A stretch of DNA of 64,000 nt from Streptomyces sp. NBC_01716. Its GTDB lineage: Bacteria > Actinomycetota > Actinomycetes > Streptomycetales > Streptomycetaceae. Shown here piece by piece: positions 1-7,592 of the stretch. Each line of letters opens with the position of its first letter. Within the stretch, counting starts at the first letter, position 1. The notes under the pieces were generated by a model. That model made no database searches. It was not told where the DNA came from and was given only the letters and a program-made list of their open reading frames with translations. Location: contig NZ_CP109181.1 of assembly GCF_036248275.1 (NCBI RefSeq), forward strand, positions 2,170,001 to 2,234,000. Direction: 5' to 3'. The translations under genes were made by a program, and so were the position numbers.

Positions 1-365
1 TGGCCGTTGAAGAGTCCGGCGGCCAGTTCCCGCCAGTCGCCGCCCTCCCTGACCAGCCGGAGCATGCGGTTCACCGCGGGGCCGTAACCGCGGTCGAAGT
101 CGTGGTGCGTGGCGAAGGAGTGCGCGAGCGCGTCCTGGTCGACGCGTCCGTGGACGGCGAGGACGGCCAGGACCGATGTGGCCATCTCGGCGTCGTCCGT
201 CCACTGCCACAGGCCGGGCGGCGGTTCGCGCCGCTTGAGCAGCGGGTAGTTCACGGGGACGAAGAACTGTGAGCCGAGCGCGTCTCCTACGGAGAGCCCG
301 CGCAGGCTTGCCATGGCGCGCCGGAAGCGCGGTTCGAGCGGATGGGGTGTGGTGTCAGGGGTCAT
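1..365 (-). CDS. ADP-ribosylglycohydrolase family protein (3' part outside window)
   Basis: Only the N-terminal part (about 121 codons) is in the window; the gene runs off the left edge. The start ATG at 365 follows an AGGAG-like site. The translation contains GDALG at about residues 28-32 and WTDDAEM at about residues 55-61. These match the two metal-binding motifs of the DraG/ADP-ribosylglycohydrolase fold (GDALG and TDDTEM, with A for T in the second). Such enzymes remove ADP-ribose from proteins or small molecules using two Mg ions. The substrate cannot be told from this fragment. The next gene upstream on the same strand is the histidine phosphatase. Confidence 0.8.
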   Translation of the reverse strand, partial: MTPDTTPHPLEPRFRRAMASLRGLSVGDALGSQFFVPVNYPLLKRREPPPGLWQWTDDAEMATSVLAVLAVHGRVDQDALAHSFATHHDFDRGYGPAVNRMLRLVREGGDWRELAAGLFNG

Positions 366-377
366 CTCCTCCTCACT

Positions 378-1037
378 CTAACCGGTGACGCCGTACGGCT
401 CCGGGGTGCGCCAGCGCTCGAAAGGCCGGTCCAGGGTGTACCGCCCGTCCTCACCGAGCAGCAGTGTCCGCGACTCCCCGTTGCCGGGATTGGACAGCGA
501 CTCGAACTCGGCGACGGACCAGTGGAACCAGCGCATGCAGAAGAGCCGCATGGTCAGGCCGTGGGTGATCAGCAGCACGTTGGGGGGATGGTCGGCGGCC
601 TCGAAGCTCCGGTGCAGGCTCTCCAGGAAGGCGTCGACCCGGTCGTACACGTCGGCGCCGGACTCGCCCTGGGCGAAGCGGTAGAAGAAGTGCCCGTAGG
701 CGTCGCGGTACGCCTTCTGGAGCCGTACGTCCTCCGGGTCCTGCCAGTTGCCCCAGTCCTGTTCGCGCAGCCGGGGCTCCTCGCGTACCCGCACCAGCTC
801 AGGGTCGAGGCCGAAGGCGCGGAAGGTCTCATGGGTGCGGCGGTAGGGCGACACGTACACGCTCACCCGCTCGCGGCCGAACTGCTCGCGCAGCCGTACG
901 CCCGCCTCCTCGGCCTGGCGCCATCCCGTCTCGGTGAGCCTCAGGGAATGGTCGGGCTCACGTTCGTACACCGTGTCGTCGGCGTTGCCCGCCGACTCGC
1001 CGTGCCGGACGAGGACGATGCGTCGCGGTCTCACCAT
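378..1037 (-). CDS. Histidine phosphatase family protein (phosphoglycerate mutase-like)
   Basis: 219 aa. The N-terminus holds LVRHGES (residues 9-15); His12 would be the phospho-acceptor of the branch-2-like histidine phosphatase fold, and ITHGLTMR near residue 160 supplies the second catalytic His. These enzymes hydrolyse phosphomonoesters; the natural substrate is not deducible. It lies 12 bp upstream of the ADP-ribosylglycohydrolase gene on the same strand, so the two are probably cotranscribed. No signal peptide, so cytoplasmic. GTG/ATG start choice: ATG at 1037 begins a protein whose beta-strand leads directly into the RHG motif, as usual for the family. Confidence 0.88.
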   Translation of the reverse strand: MVRPRRIVLVRHGESAGNADDTVYEREPDHSLRLTETGWRQAEEAGVRLREQFGRERVSVYVSPYRRTHETFRAFGLDPELVRVREEPRLREQDWGNWQDPEDVRLQKAYRDAYGHFFYRFAQGESGADVYDRVDAFLESLHRSFEAADHPPNVLLITHGLTMRLFCMRWFHWSVAEFESLSNPGNGESRTLLLGEDGRYTLDRPFERWRTPEPYGVTG

Positions 1038-1048
1038 GACTCGACCCT

Positions 1049-1075
1049 AGGGCCTGTCGTGTGGATCTTGACGGG
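1049..1075 (+). repeat. Copy 1 of a dispersed 27-bp intergenic repeat
   Basis: The 27 bases here match 21 of 27 bases at 27151-27177 in the same orientation; both contain the blocks CCTGTC, GATCTTG and CGGG in identical spacing. Both lie between genes. This copy lies just upstream of the histidine phosphatase start. It lacks the right-hand arm that makes the second copy an inverted repeat. It looks like a member of a Streptomyces intergenic repeat family. Confidence 0.5.
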
Positions 1076-1093
1076 GCACCGGCCTCCGGGCCT

Positions 1094-1699
1094 TCAGACC
1101 GTCCAGCCGGGTTCGAGATCGACCACGTCGCCCGCCAGTGCCGCGACGTCCGCGGCGGTCTGCGCACGGAGCGACAGCCGCTCGACCCGCTCGATCCGGT
1201 ACTTGCCGTGTTCGGCGGCCGACTGCCACATCGAGAGCACCAGGAACTCATTGCCCGGGGCGTCCCCGAACACCCCGCGCACCATCCCCGGCGAGCCCGC
1301 CATCGCCGGATTCCAGACCTTCTCCTGCATCAGCGCGAAATGCTCGACGCGGTCCTCGTGCACCTTGCTGTGCGCGATCCGGACCACGTCCGCGTCGGTG
1401 AACTTCGGCTCGAAACCCGTCTTCACGTCGAAGCGGTAGTCGAAGAGCTTGGCCTGGGCTTCCCTGAAGGTGCCCGACTGCGCGGCGGCCAGCCGGTCGT
1501 GGGAGCGCGCCATGAAGGAGTCGTAGAAGGCCCGGCTCTCCCAGAAGGCGAAGACGTGCGCCACCCCCGGCCGCCCCCTGCTCCAGCCCCCGCCCTGTCC
1601 CCGGAATCCCGGCTCGCCGAGCAGCCCCGCCCATTTGCGCTGCCCGCGTTCGAAACCACGTCGGTCTGTCACCGTGCAGCGAATCCACTTGACCAGCAC
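1094..1699 (-). CDS. YdbC-like protein (DUF4937 type)
   Basis: 201 aa, cytoplasmic, no signal peptide. The composition and the segment WSRGRPGVAHVFAFWES (about residues 38-54) followed by a run of aromatic and Arg/Lys residues resemble the two-domain YdbC family, which has a dimeric alpha/beta-barrel (ABM-like) fold of unknown function. FDVKTGFEPKFTDADVVRIA begins a second similar half. Start is GTG at 1699; the ribosome site is weak. It stands alone between the phosphatase gene and the divergent TerD gene. No function is assigned. Confidence 0.6.
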   Translation of the reverse strand: MLVKWIRCTVTDRRGFERGQRKWAGLLGEPGFRGQGGGWSRGRPGVAHVFAFWESRAFYDSFMARSHDRLAAAQSGTFREAQAKLFDYRFDVKTGFEPKFTDADVVRIAHSKVHEDRVEHFALMQEKVWNPAMAGSPGMVRGVFGDAPGNEFLVLSMWQSAAEHGKYRIERVERLSLRAQTAADVAALAGDVVDLEPGWTV

Positions 1700-1916
1700 C
1701 GCGCCATCGTACGGGGCCGAACGTGGCCCAGGTCACGGTCCGGGAGGTCCGCACGCCGGGCACCGCGCCGGATCCCGCGCCGAGACCGCCGGGCGAGGGG
1801 GGACCGGGTGGCGAGTCGTCGCCATGTGGCGTCAACTCGCCGTTACCGGCAGTGCGTTGTCGGTCCAGCCGACTAGCCTTGCGGTCAGTGATGTTGGACG
1901 TACGGAGGGATGACCG

Positions 1917-2444
1917 GTGAGCAGAAGTCTCAACAGGGGGGTCAAGAAGATCGAGGTCGTCCTCAAATGGGATCCCAGCGAACTGGGCCGGCCGCCGCAC
2001 GACCTCGACATCGTGGCCGCGACGTACACCGCGAACACCCCGAGCAACCGTCCGGCGTATCTGGTGCACTTCGACAGCCGCTCCCCCGACGGCACGATCA
2101 TCCTGGAGAGGGAGAGCCGCACGGGCCAGGGCTTCGGCGCCGACGAGGTGATGAAACTGGAGCTCGACCGGCTGAACGCGGACTACGTACGCGTGATCGT
2201 GGGAGTCGTCATCCAACAGCGCGAGGGCCGCCGCACGTTCAGCGACATATCGCGCCCGACGGTCCTCCTCCGCGAGGGCCTCACGGAACTGACGGCGAGC
2301 GACTTCACCGCCGCCCCGGGCTCGACGGCGGCGACGATCGCCGAGTTCACCAGGGACGAGCTGGGAAAGTGGGACTTCTATCCGGCTTTCCGGGGCTTCG
2401 ACGCCGACCCCCAGGAGTTCACGGAACAGATGGGCGGAATCTGA
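1917..2444 (+). CDS. TerD-domain protein (calcium-binding stress protein family)
   Basis: 175 aa, GTG start preceded by ACGGAGGG at good distance. The protein has the TerD/CABP core: LKWDP near the N-terminus, then HDLDIVAATY where the acidic DLD pair would coordinate calcium, then GFGADEVMKLELDRLNADYVRV-type acidic segment before FSDISRPTVLL. TerD-family proteins are cytoplasmic stress proteins linked in other bacteria to tellurite resistance, phage defence and, in Streptomyces, to calcium and development. No other ter genes are adjacent, so it is a single-copy stand-alone member here. It is convergent with nrdJ, with a strong hairpin between. Confidence 0.85.
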   Translation: MSRSLNRGVKKIEVVLKWDPSELGRPPHDLDIVAATYTANTPSNRPAYLVHFDSRSPDGTIILERESRTGQGFGADEVMKLELDRLNADYVRVIVGVVIQQREGRRTFSDISRPTVLLREGLTELTASDFTAAPGSTAATIAEFTRDELGKWDFYPAFRGFDADPQEFTEQMGGI

Positions 2445-2483
2445 CGGCTCCGCCGGCCGCTTCAGGGGCCTTCCACGCGAAGT

Positions 2484-2511
2484 GGGGCCGCCGGCCGTGG
2501 CCGGCGGCCCC
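2484..2511. terminator. Bidirectional terminator between terD-like gene and nrdJ
   Basis: A near-perfect GC inverted repeat (11-13 bp arms, GGGGCCGCCGG pairing with CCGGCGGCCCC, 2-6 nt loop) sits in the 78-bp convergent gap between the TerD gene stop (2444) and the nrdJ stop (2523). There is no U-run, as is usual in Streptomyces. Confidence 0.75.
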
Positions 2512-2522
2512 GCTTCAGGAGA

Positions 2523-5417
2523 TCAGCTGCAGCCGCTCGTCGACCCGCAGCCCTCGCAGATGTAGCAGGACCCGGCCCGCTGCATCTTCGTACCGCACGA
2601 GAAGCAGAGCGGCGCGTCGGCGCTGATGCCGAGCTGCATCTCGACCAGCTCCGCCGAGGTGTGCGCCTGCCTGGGAGCCGGCGCCTCCGCCGCGTTCGAC
2701 GTCGCCGCCGACCCCACGGACTTCAGCGGCTCCACCGGGCGCGGTGCGGACTGCACCAGGCTGTCGGCGTCCAGTCCCTCGTCCTCCAGGGACGGCTCGT
2801 ACGAGCCGGTCTCCAGGTGACGCTGGCGCTCGTCCGCCGAGTGGATCCCGAGGGCCGAACGCGTCTCGAACGGGAGGAAGTCCAGCGCCAGACGCCGGAA
2901 GATGTAGTCCACGATCGACTGGGCGAGCCGCACGTCCGGGTCGTCCGTCATACCCGCCGGCTCGAAGCGCATGTTCGTGAACTTCGAGACGTACGTCTCC
3001 AGCGGGACGCCGTACTGAAGACCCACCGACACCGCGATCGAGAAGGCGTCCATCATGCCCGCGAGGGTCGACCCCTGCTTGGACATCTTCAGGAAGACCT
3101 CGCCGAGCCCGTCGTCCGGGTAGGAGTTCGCCGTCATGTAGCCCTCGGCGCCGCCCACCGTGAAGGACGTGGTGATGCCGGGACGGCCCTTGGGCAGGCG
3201 CATCCGGACGGGGCGGTACTCGACGACCTTCTCCACCGCCTGGCGGATGGTGTCCTCGGCCTTCTCCGCGACCTGTTCCTTCTTCTTCGCGGAGAGCGGC
3301 TGGCCGACCTTGCAGTTGTCGCGGTAGATCGCCAGCGCCTTGACGCCGAGCTTCCACGCCTGGAAGTAGACCTCTTCGACGTCCTCGACGGTGGCCGTCT
3401 CCGGCAGGTTCACCGTCTTGGAGAGCGCGCCGGAGATCCACGGCTGGATCGCCGCCATCATCCGGACATGGCCCATCGCGGAGATGGAACGCTCGCCCAT
3501 CGCGCAGTCGAAGACCGGGTAGTGCTCGGGCTTGAGGCCGGGCGCGTCGATCACGTTGCCGTTCTCGGCGATGTGGGCGACGACCGCCTCGATCTGCTCC
3601 TCCTGGTAGCCCAGGCGGCGCAGGGCCTGCGGCACCGTGCCGTTGACGATCTGCATCGAGCCGCCGCCGACCAGCTTCTTGAACTTGACCAGCGCGAGGT
3701 CGGGTTCGAGTCCTGTCGTGTCGCAGGACATCGCCAGACCGATGGTGCCGGTGGGCGCGATGACCGAGGCCTGCGCGTTGCGGAAGCCGTTCTTGGCGCC
3801 GAGCCGGATGACGTCCTGCCAGGCCTCCGTTGCCGCGGCCCAGATCGGGCTGTCCAGGTCGTCGACGTGCACGGCCGCGCTGTTGGCGTCCGCGTGCTGC
3901 TTCATGACGCGCTGGTGCGGCGCGGCGTTGCGCGCGTAGCCGTCGTACGGACCGACGATCGCGGCCAGTTCGGCGGAGCGCTTGTACGACGTGCTCGTCA
4001 TCAGGGAGGTGATCGCGCCGGCGAGCGCGCGCCCGCCGTCGCTGTCGTACGCGTGACCGGTCGCCATCAGCAGGGCGCCGAGGTTGGCGTAGCCGATGCC
4101 CAACTGACGGAAGGCGCGGGTGTTCTCGCCGATCTTCTGGGTCGGGAAGTCCGCGAAGCAGATGGAGATGTCCATCGCCGTGATGACCAGTTCGACGACC
4201 TTGGAGAAACGGTCGATCTCGAAGGACTGGTTTCCCTTGCCGTCGTCCTTGAGGAACTTCATCAGGTTCAGCGAGGCGAGATTGCACGACGTGTTGTCCA
4301 GGTGCATGTACTCGCTGCACGGGTTCGAGCCGTTGATCCGGCCGGATTCCGGGCAGGTGTGCCACTGGTTGATCGTGTCGTCGTACTGAATACCGGGGTC
4401 GGCGCAGGCCCACGCGGCCTCGGCCATCTTGCGGAAGAGGGACTTCGCCTCGACCTCTTCGATGACTTCGCCGGTCATCCGGGCGCGCAGCCCGAACTTC
4501 CCGCCGGCCTCGACGGCCTTCATGAACTCGTCGTTCACACGAACCGAGTTGTTGGCGTTCTGATACTGGACGGACGTGATGTCGTCGCCGCCCAGGTCCA
4601 TGTCGAAGCCCGCGTCACGCAGGGCGCGGATCTTCTCCTCTTCCTTCACCTTCGTCTCGATGAAGTTCTCGATGTCGGGGTGGTCGACATCGAGAATGAC
4701 CATCTTGGCCGCACGGCGCGTGGCGCCACCGGACTTGATCGTCCCGGCGGAGGCGTCGGCACCGCGCATGAAGGAGACGGGACCCGATGCGTTGCCGCCC
4801 GAGGAGAGAAGCTCCTTGGAAGAACGGATCCGCGAGAGGTTCAGGCCGGCGCCCGAGCCGCCCTTGAAGATCATGCCCTCTTCCTTGTACCAGTCGAGGA
4901 TCGACTCCATGGAGTCGTCGACGGCCAGGATGAAGCAGGCCGAGACCTGCTGGGGCTGCGGCGTCCCGACGTTGAACCACACCGGCGAGTTGAAGCTGAA
5001 GATCTGGTGCAGGAGGGCGTACGCCAGCTCGTGCTCGAAGATCTCGGCGTCCGCGGGTGAGGCGAAGTAGGCGTTGTTCTCGCCCGCCTTGCGGTACGTC
5101 TTCACGATCCGGTCGATGAGCTGCTTGAGGCTCGTCTCACGCTGGGGCGTGCCGACAGCCCCGCGGAAATACTTGCTGGTGACGATGTTGACCGCGTTCA
5201 CCGACCAGAAGCCGGGGAACTCGACGCCACGCTGGTCGAAGTTGACCGACCCGTCGCGCCAATTGGTCATGACGACGTCCCGGCGCTCCCAGACCACCTC
5301 GTCGTACGGATGCACGCCGGGGGTCGTGTGGATTCGCTCGATACGCAGGCCCTTGCCGGTCTTGGCTCCCTTGCTCCGGGATCCTCGCGCCGTCGGACCG
5401 CTCGCCGTCTCTGTCAT
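2523..5417 (-). CDS. nrdJ: Adenosylcobalamin-dependent ribonucleoside-diphosphate reductase (class II)
   Basis: 964 aa from ATG 5417; this start is chosen because TATGGGAGGC precedes it and MTETASG is the known Streptomyces N-terminus, although the frame stays open to 5630. The enzyme makes dNTPs from ribonucleotides using a B12-generated thiyl radical. Visible motifs: SACFILAVDDSMESI, the loop SGAGLNLSRIRSS, NGSNPCSEYMHLDNTSCNLA with paired cysteines and Glu of the active site, and APTGTIG. The last 25 residues carry CFSCGT, CYICEGCG and a final Cys, a C-terminal Cys-pair/zinc-like tail used for redox relay. It follows nrdR in the same direction (252 bp gap containing palindromes), and expression should be set by NrdR acting at the nrdR promoter. 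Confidence 0.97.
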   Translation of the reverse strand: MTETASGPTARGSRSKGAKTGKGLRIERIHTTPGVHPYDEVVWERRDVVMTNWRDGSVNFDQRGVEFPGFWSVNAVNIVTSKYFRGAVGTPQRETSLKQLIDRIVKTYRKAGENNAYFASPADAEIFEHELAYALLHQIFSFNSPVWFNVGTPQPQQVSACFILAVDDSMESILDWYKEEGMIFKGGSGAGLNLSRIRSSKELLSSGGNASGPVSFMRGADASAGTIKSGGATRRAAKMVILDVDHPDIENFIETKVKEEEKIRALRDAGFDMDLGGDDITSVQYQNANNSVRVNDEFMKAVEAGGKFGLRARMTGEVIEEVEAKSLFRKMAEAAWACADPGIQYDDTINQWHTCPESGRINGSNPCSEYMHLDNTSCNLASLNLMKFLKDDGKGNQSFEIDRFSKVVELVITAMDISICFADFPTQKIGENTRAFRQLGIGYANLGALLMATGHAYDSDGGRALAGAITSLMTSTSYKRSAELAAIVGPYDGYARNAAPHQRVMKQHADANSAAVHVDDLDSPIWAAATEAWQDVIRLGAKNGFRNAQASVIAPTGTIGLAMSCDTTGLEPDLALVKFKKLVGGGSMQIVNGTVPQALRRLGYQEEQIEAVVAHIAENGNVIDAPGLKPEHYPVFDCAMGERSISAMGHVRMMAAIQPWISGALSKTVNLPETATVEDVEEVYFQAWKLGVKALAIYRDNCKVGQPLSAKKKEQVAEKAEDTIRQAVEKVVEYRPVRMRLPKGRPGITTSFTVGGAEGYMTANSYPDDGLGEVFLKMSKQGSTLAGMMDAFSIAVSVGLQYGVPLETYVSKFTNMRFEPAGMTDDPDVRLAQSIVDYIFRRLALDFLPFETRSALGIHSADERQRHLETGSYEPSLEDEGLDADSLVQSAPRPVEPLKSVGSAATSNAAEAPAPRQAHTSAELVEMQLGISADAPLCFSCGTKMQRAGSCYICEGCGSTSGCS

Positions 5418-5586
5418 GCCGCCTCCCATATACAGGCGAAAACGCCCTGAAGTGCCACGTTCTTCCCTTGGCACAGTGATGTGTCCGTCGCCACGGGCGC
5501 CGCGTGGGGCGCTCATGACGGGTCTCATCGCCGCTGGGCGCCCGATCGACAATGATCGGTCGCTGAGCTGTCGCGATAGGTCGGTA

Positions 5587-5637
5587 ACCGATCGATAATC
5601 CATCGATGACCGATCGGTGGTCACCGACAAGTCGGTG
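5587..5637 (-). repeat. Cluster of inverted repeats between nrdR and nrdJ
   Basis: The 252-bp gap between nrdR and nrdJ contains an 8-bp perfect stem (5587-5594 with 5611-5618, ACCGATCG/CGATCGGT) and, next to it, a 7-bp stem (5622-5628 with 5631-5637, CACCGAC-AA-GTCGGTG). Further CGATCGGT-like words occur at 5530-5545. In the transcript these would form adjacent hairpins before the nrdJ ribosome site. They could stabilise or process the nrdRJ mRNA or mark a second promoter. On the minus strand, 5622-5630 reads TTGTCGGTG. Confidence 0.55.
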
Positions 5638-5669
5638 TGACCGGTGCCGCTGCCGCTGCCGGTGTCCGG

Positions 5670-6179
5670 TCAGTCGGCGGCGGTGACGGGCTCGGGGACC
5701 CCGGGGGTCTCGCCGGCCCCGCCTTTCTCTCCAGGAGGCCGCGTGCGGAGCTCCGCCACGGCGGCCTCGAAGTCTTCGGGCGAGTCGAACGCCCTGTATA
5801 CGGATGCGAAGCGCAGGTACGCGACGAGGTCGAGCTCCTGCAAGGGGCCGAGTATGGCCAGCCCAACATCATGGGTGGTCAGTTCGGCGCTGCCGGTGGC
5901 GCGCAGCGCCTCCTCGACCCGCTGGCCGAGTTGGGCGAGAGCGTCCTCGGTGACCGGTCGCCCCTGGCACGCCTTGCGCACTCCGGAGATGACCTTGGTA
6001 CGGCTGAAAGGCTCCGTGACTCCGCTGCGCTTGATCACCATCAGCGAGGCGGTCTCCACCGTCGTGAAACGGCGCGAGCAGTCGGGGCACTGACGGCGGC
6101 GCCGGATGGACGTCCCGTCGTCGGTGGTGCGACTGTCGACGACACGGCTGTCGGGGTGCCTGCAGAAGGGGCAGTGCAT
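5670..6179 (-). CDS. nrdR: Transcriptional repressor NrdR
   Basis: 169 aa. ATG 6179 follows GAAGGAGGG. The N-terminus is a zinc ribbon with CPFC at residues 3-6 and CPDC at 31-34, and [17 protein letters not shown] is the classical NrdR signature. Residues about 49-139 form the ATP-cone that senses dATP/ATP. NrdR binds tandem 16-bp boxes and represses ribonucleotide reductase genes when dNTPs are plentiful. It is the first gene of the nrdR-nrdJ unit, so it should repress itself; the two boxes at 6290-6305 and 6321-6336 are in its own promoter region. The C-terminal 20 residues are a Pro/Gly/Glu tail. Confidence 0.97.
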   Translation of the reverse strand: MHCPFCRHPDSRVVDSRTTDDGTSIRRRRQCPDCSRRFTTVETASLMVIKRSGVTEPFSRTKVISGVRKACQGRPVTEDALAQLGQRVEEALRATGSAELTTHDVGLAILGPLQELDLVAYLRFASVYRAFDSPEDFEAAVAELRTRPPGEKGGAGETPGVPEPVTAAD

Positions 6180-6289
6180 GGCTTCCGACCCTCCTTCACA
6201 GCACGACTGAGAAGCCCCGACGGGCCCTGGGCGGGCCGTACGAAGCGGTCTCCAGCATAAGCGATGACCTCGGCGAGGAAAGACCCGGG

Positions 6290-6305
6290 ACCACTACTTC
6301 TGGGC
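6290..6305 (-). promoter_or_regulatory. NrdR box 1
   Basis: 16-bp element ACCACTACTTCTGGGC. It shares the pattern ACCACTAC-N-T-S-TGGG with the element at 6321-6336, and the two begins are exactly 31 bp apart, about three helical turns, the spacing typical of paired NrdR boxes. It lies 111 bp upstream of the nrdR start. Confidence 0.75.
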
Positions 6306-6320
6306 GACTGAGCCAATCCA

Positions 6321-6336
6321 ACCACTACATGTGGGG
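6321..6336 (-). promoter_or_regulatory. NrdR box 2
   Basis: 16-bp element ACCACTACATGTGGGG with the near-palindrome CCACTACATGTGG at its core. It pairs with the box at 6290-6305 on the same helix face (31 bp apart). Together they should bind NrdR and repress nrdR-nrdJ. Confidence 0.75.
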
Positions 6337-6658
6337 CTCGCGCACGCTTCGGGACGGTCGCGCGTGTCGCGGCGGGCGAGGGATCGGCGGCCCTGCGGCG
6401 CTCGGTGCGAGCGGGCCGGGCACGAGAGTACGGGAGCCCGGAAGGTACCGCGATCCCGGGCCGCCCGATGAGACACTGGGGGCGCCGTCGGCCCTTCCGT
6501 GAGAGCGGTGGGCACTGCCTCCACAATCCCTCGGCGAGCGGTGGACGACTCTTGGACGGACCGTGGCCGACCGCCGCGACGGGTCGCGCGGAGGGTGCCG
6601 AATACGCGCCACATACACCGCCGAAATAGTCGCGTCAGCGCTTCCGGGGATTTTCACT

Positions 6659-6672
6659 CGAACGTGTGTTTG
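6659..6672 (+). promoter_or_regulatory. LexA (SOS) box and promoter of lexA
   Basis: CGAACGTGTGTTTG matches the actinobacterial SOS box CGAAC-N4-GTTYG. It overlaps a plausible -35 (TTGGCG, 6670-6675), which is 18 bp from a plausible -10 (TACCGT, 6694-6699). LexA bound here would block its own promoter, giving autoregulation that is relieved when RecA triggers LexA self-cleavage. Confidence 0.8.
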
Positions 6673-6735
6673 GCGCAACCTTTCGAAAGCAACTACCGTT
6701 GTCCAGCTAGGGAGAACATTTCGAGAGGGGCCGAC

Positions 6736-7521
6736 GTGACCACCGCAGCAGACAGCGCCACCATTACCGCCCAGGACCGCTCCCAGAGCCGACTCGAGCC
6801 GGTGCATGCCATGAATGACGCAGCCGCAAATCCGGAGGGCGTAAAGCCCACCCGTTCGCTGCCCGGCCGACCTCCTGGAATCCGGGCGGACAGTTCCGGT
6901 CTCACGGACCGGCAGCGGCGGGTCATCGAAGTCATCCGTGACTCCGTTCAGCGGCGGGGATATCCCCCGTCGATGCGGGAGATCGGCCAGGCCGTCGGCC
7001 TGTCCAGCACTTCCTCGGTCGCCCATCAGCTGATGGCTCTGGAGCGCAAGGGATTCCTCCGCAGGGATCCGCACCGGCCGAGGGCGTACGAGGTCCGGGG
7101 GTCGGACCAGCCGAGCACCCAGCAGACGGACACGACGGGCAAGCCCGCCGCGTCGTATGTGCCGCTCGTCGGCCGGATCGCGGCAGGTGGGCCGATCCTC
7201 GCCGAGGAGTCCGTCGAGGACGTGTTCCCGCTCCCCCGCCAACTGGTGGGTGACGGCGAGCTGTTCGTCCTCAAGGTCGTCGGAGACTCGATGATCGAAG
7301 CGGCGATCTGCGACGGCGACTGGGTGACGGTCCGCCGCCAGCCGGTGGCGGAGAACGGGGACATCGTGGCCGCGATGCTGGACGGCGAGGCCACCGTCAA
7401 GCGCTTCCGGCGCGAGGACGGCCATGTCTGGCTGCTCCCGCACAACGCGGCGTACCAGCCGATTCCCGGCGACGACGCGACGATCCTCGGCAAGGTTGTG
7501 GCGGTCCTGCGGCGGGTGTGA
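6736..7521 (+). CDS. lexA: SOS repressor LexA
   Basis: 261 aa from GTG 6736 (preceded by AGAGGGG); a second possible start is ATG at about 6811. Residues about 55-110 form the winged helix with [20 protein letters not shown] as recognition region. The self-cleavage site is Ala150-Gly151 (GRIAAGGP), and the Ser185/Lys222 dyad of the S24 peptidase domain is present in VVGDSM and ATVKRF. LexA represses DNA-damage genes and cleaves itself when stimulated by RecA filaments. The gene is divergent from nrdR and convergent with dinG. The ~50-residue N-terminal extension before the DNA-binding domain is typical of Streptomyces. Confidence 0.97.
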   Translation: MTTAADSATITAQDRSQSRLEPVHAMNDAAANPEGVKPTRSLPGRPPGIRADSSGLTDRQRRVIEVIRDSVQRRGYPPSMREIGQAVGLSSTSSVAHQLMALERKGFLRRDPHRPRAYEVRGSDQPSTQQTDTTGKPAASYVPLVGRIAAGGPILAEESVEDVFPLPRQLVGDGELFVLKVVGDSMIEAAICDGDWVTVRRQPVAENGDIVAAMLDGEATVKRFRREDGHVWLLPHNAAYQPIPGDDATILGKVVAVLRRV

Positions 7522-7542
7522 GGGCTCGCCGGCTCCAGGCCG

Positions 7543-7573
7543 GCCCCGGGACTCACTGCGCCGGTCCCGGGGC
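7543..7573. terminator. Terminator between lexA and dinG
   Basis: Perfect 10-bp inverted repeat (GCCCCGGGAC at 7543-7552 pairs with GTCCCGGGGC at 7564-7573) with an 11-nt loop in the 71-bp convergent gap; it can serve both genes. Confidence 0.75.
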
Positions 7574-7592
7574 CTCGCTGTGCCCGCCCCGG

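Larger units (their letters stand above)
6180..6735. other. Divergent nrdR / lexA regulatory region
   Basis: 556 bp without a convincing gene. It holds the two NrdR boxes near the nrdR side, the LexA box and a candidate lexA promoter near the lexA side. Between about 6345 and 6600 I see no clear element; short open frames there have no ribosome site and look like random GC-rich frames. Confidence 0.7.

Noticed and set aside
2661..5060. 799-codon plus-strand open frame
   Set aside because: It is the antisense shadow of nrdJ: composition is Arg/Val/Leu/Asp-rich, with no ribosome site and no domain; the same applies to the other long antisense frames (e.g. 8037-9884, 21002-23197, 52088-56467).
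5418..5669. B12 riboswitch upstream of nrdJ
   Set aside because: No B12-box-like conserved sequence is visible, only palindromes; in S. coelicolor the riboswitch is at nrdABS, not at nrdRJ.
6405..6629. 74-codon open frame in the nrdR-lexA gap
   Set aside because: No ribosome site, low-complexity Arg/Gly-rich product, overlaps the regulatory region.
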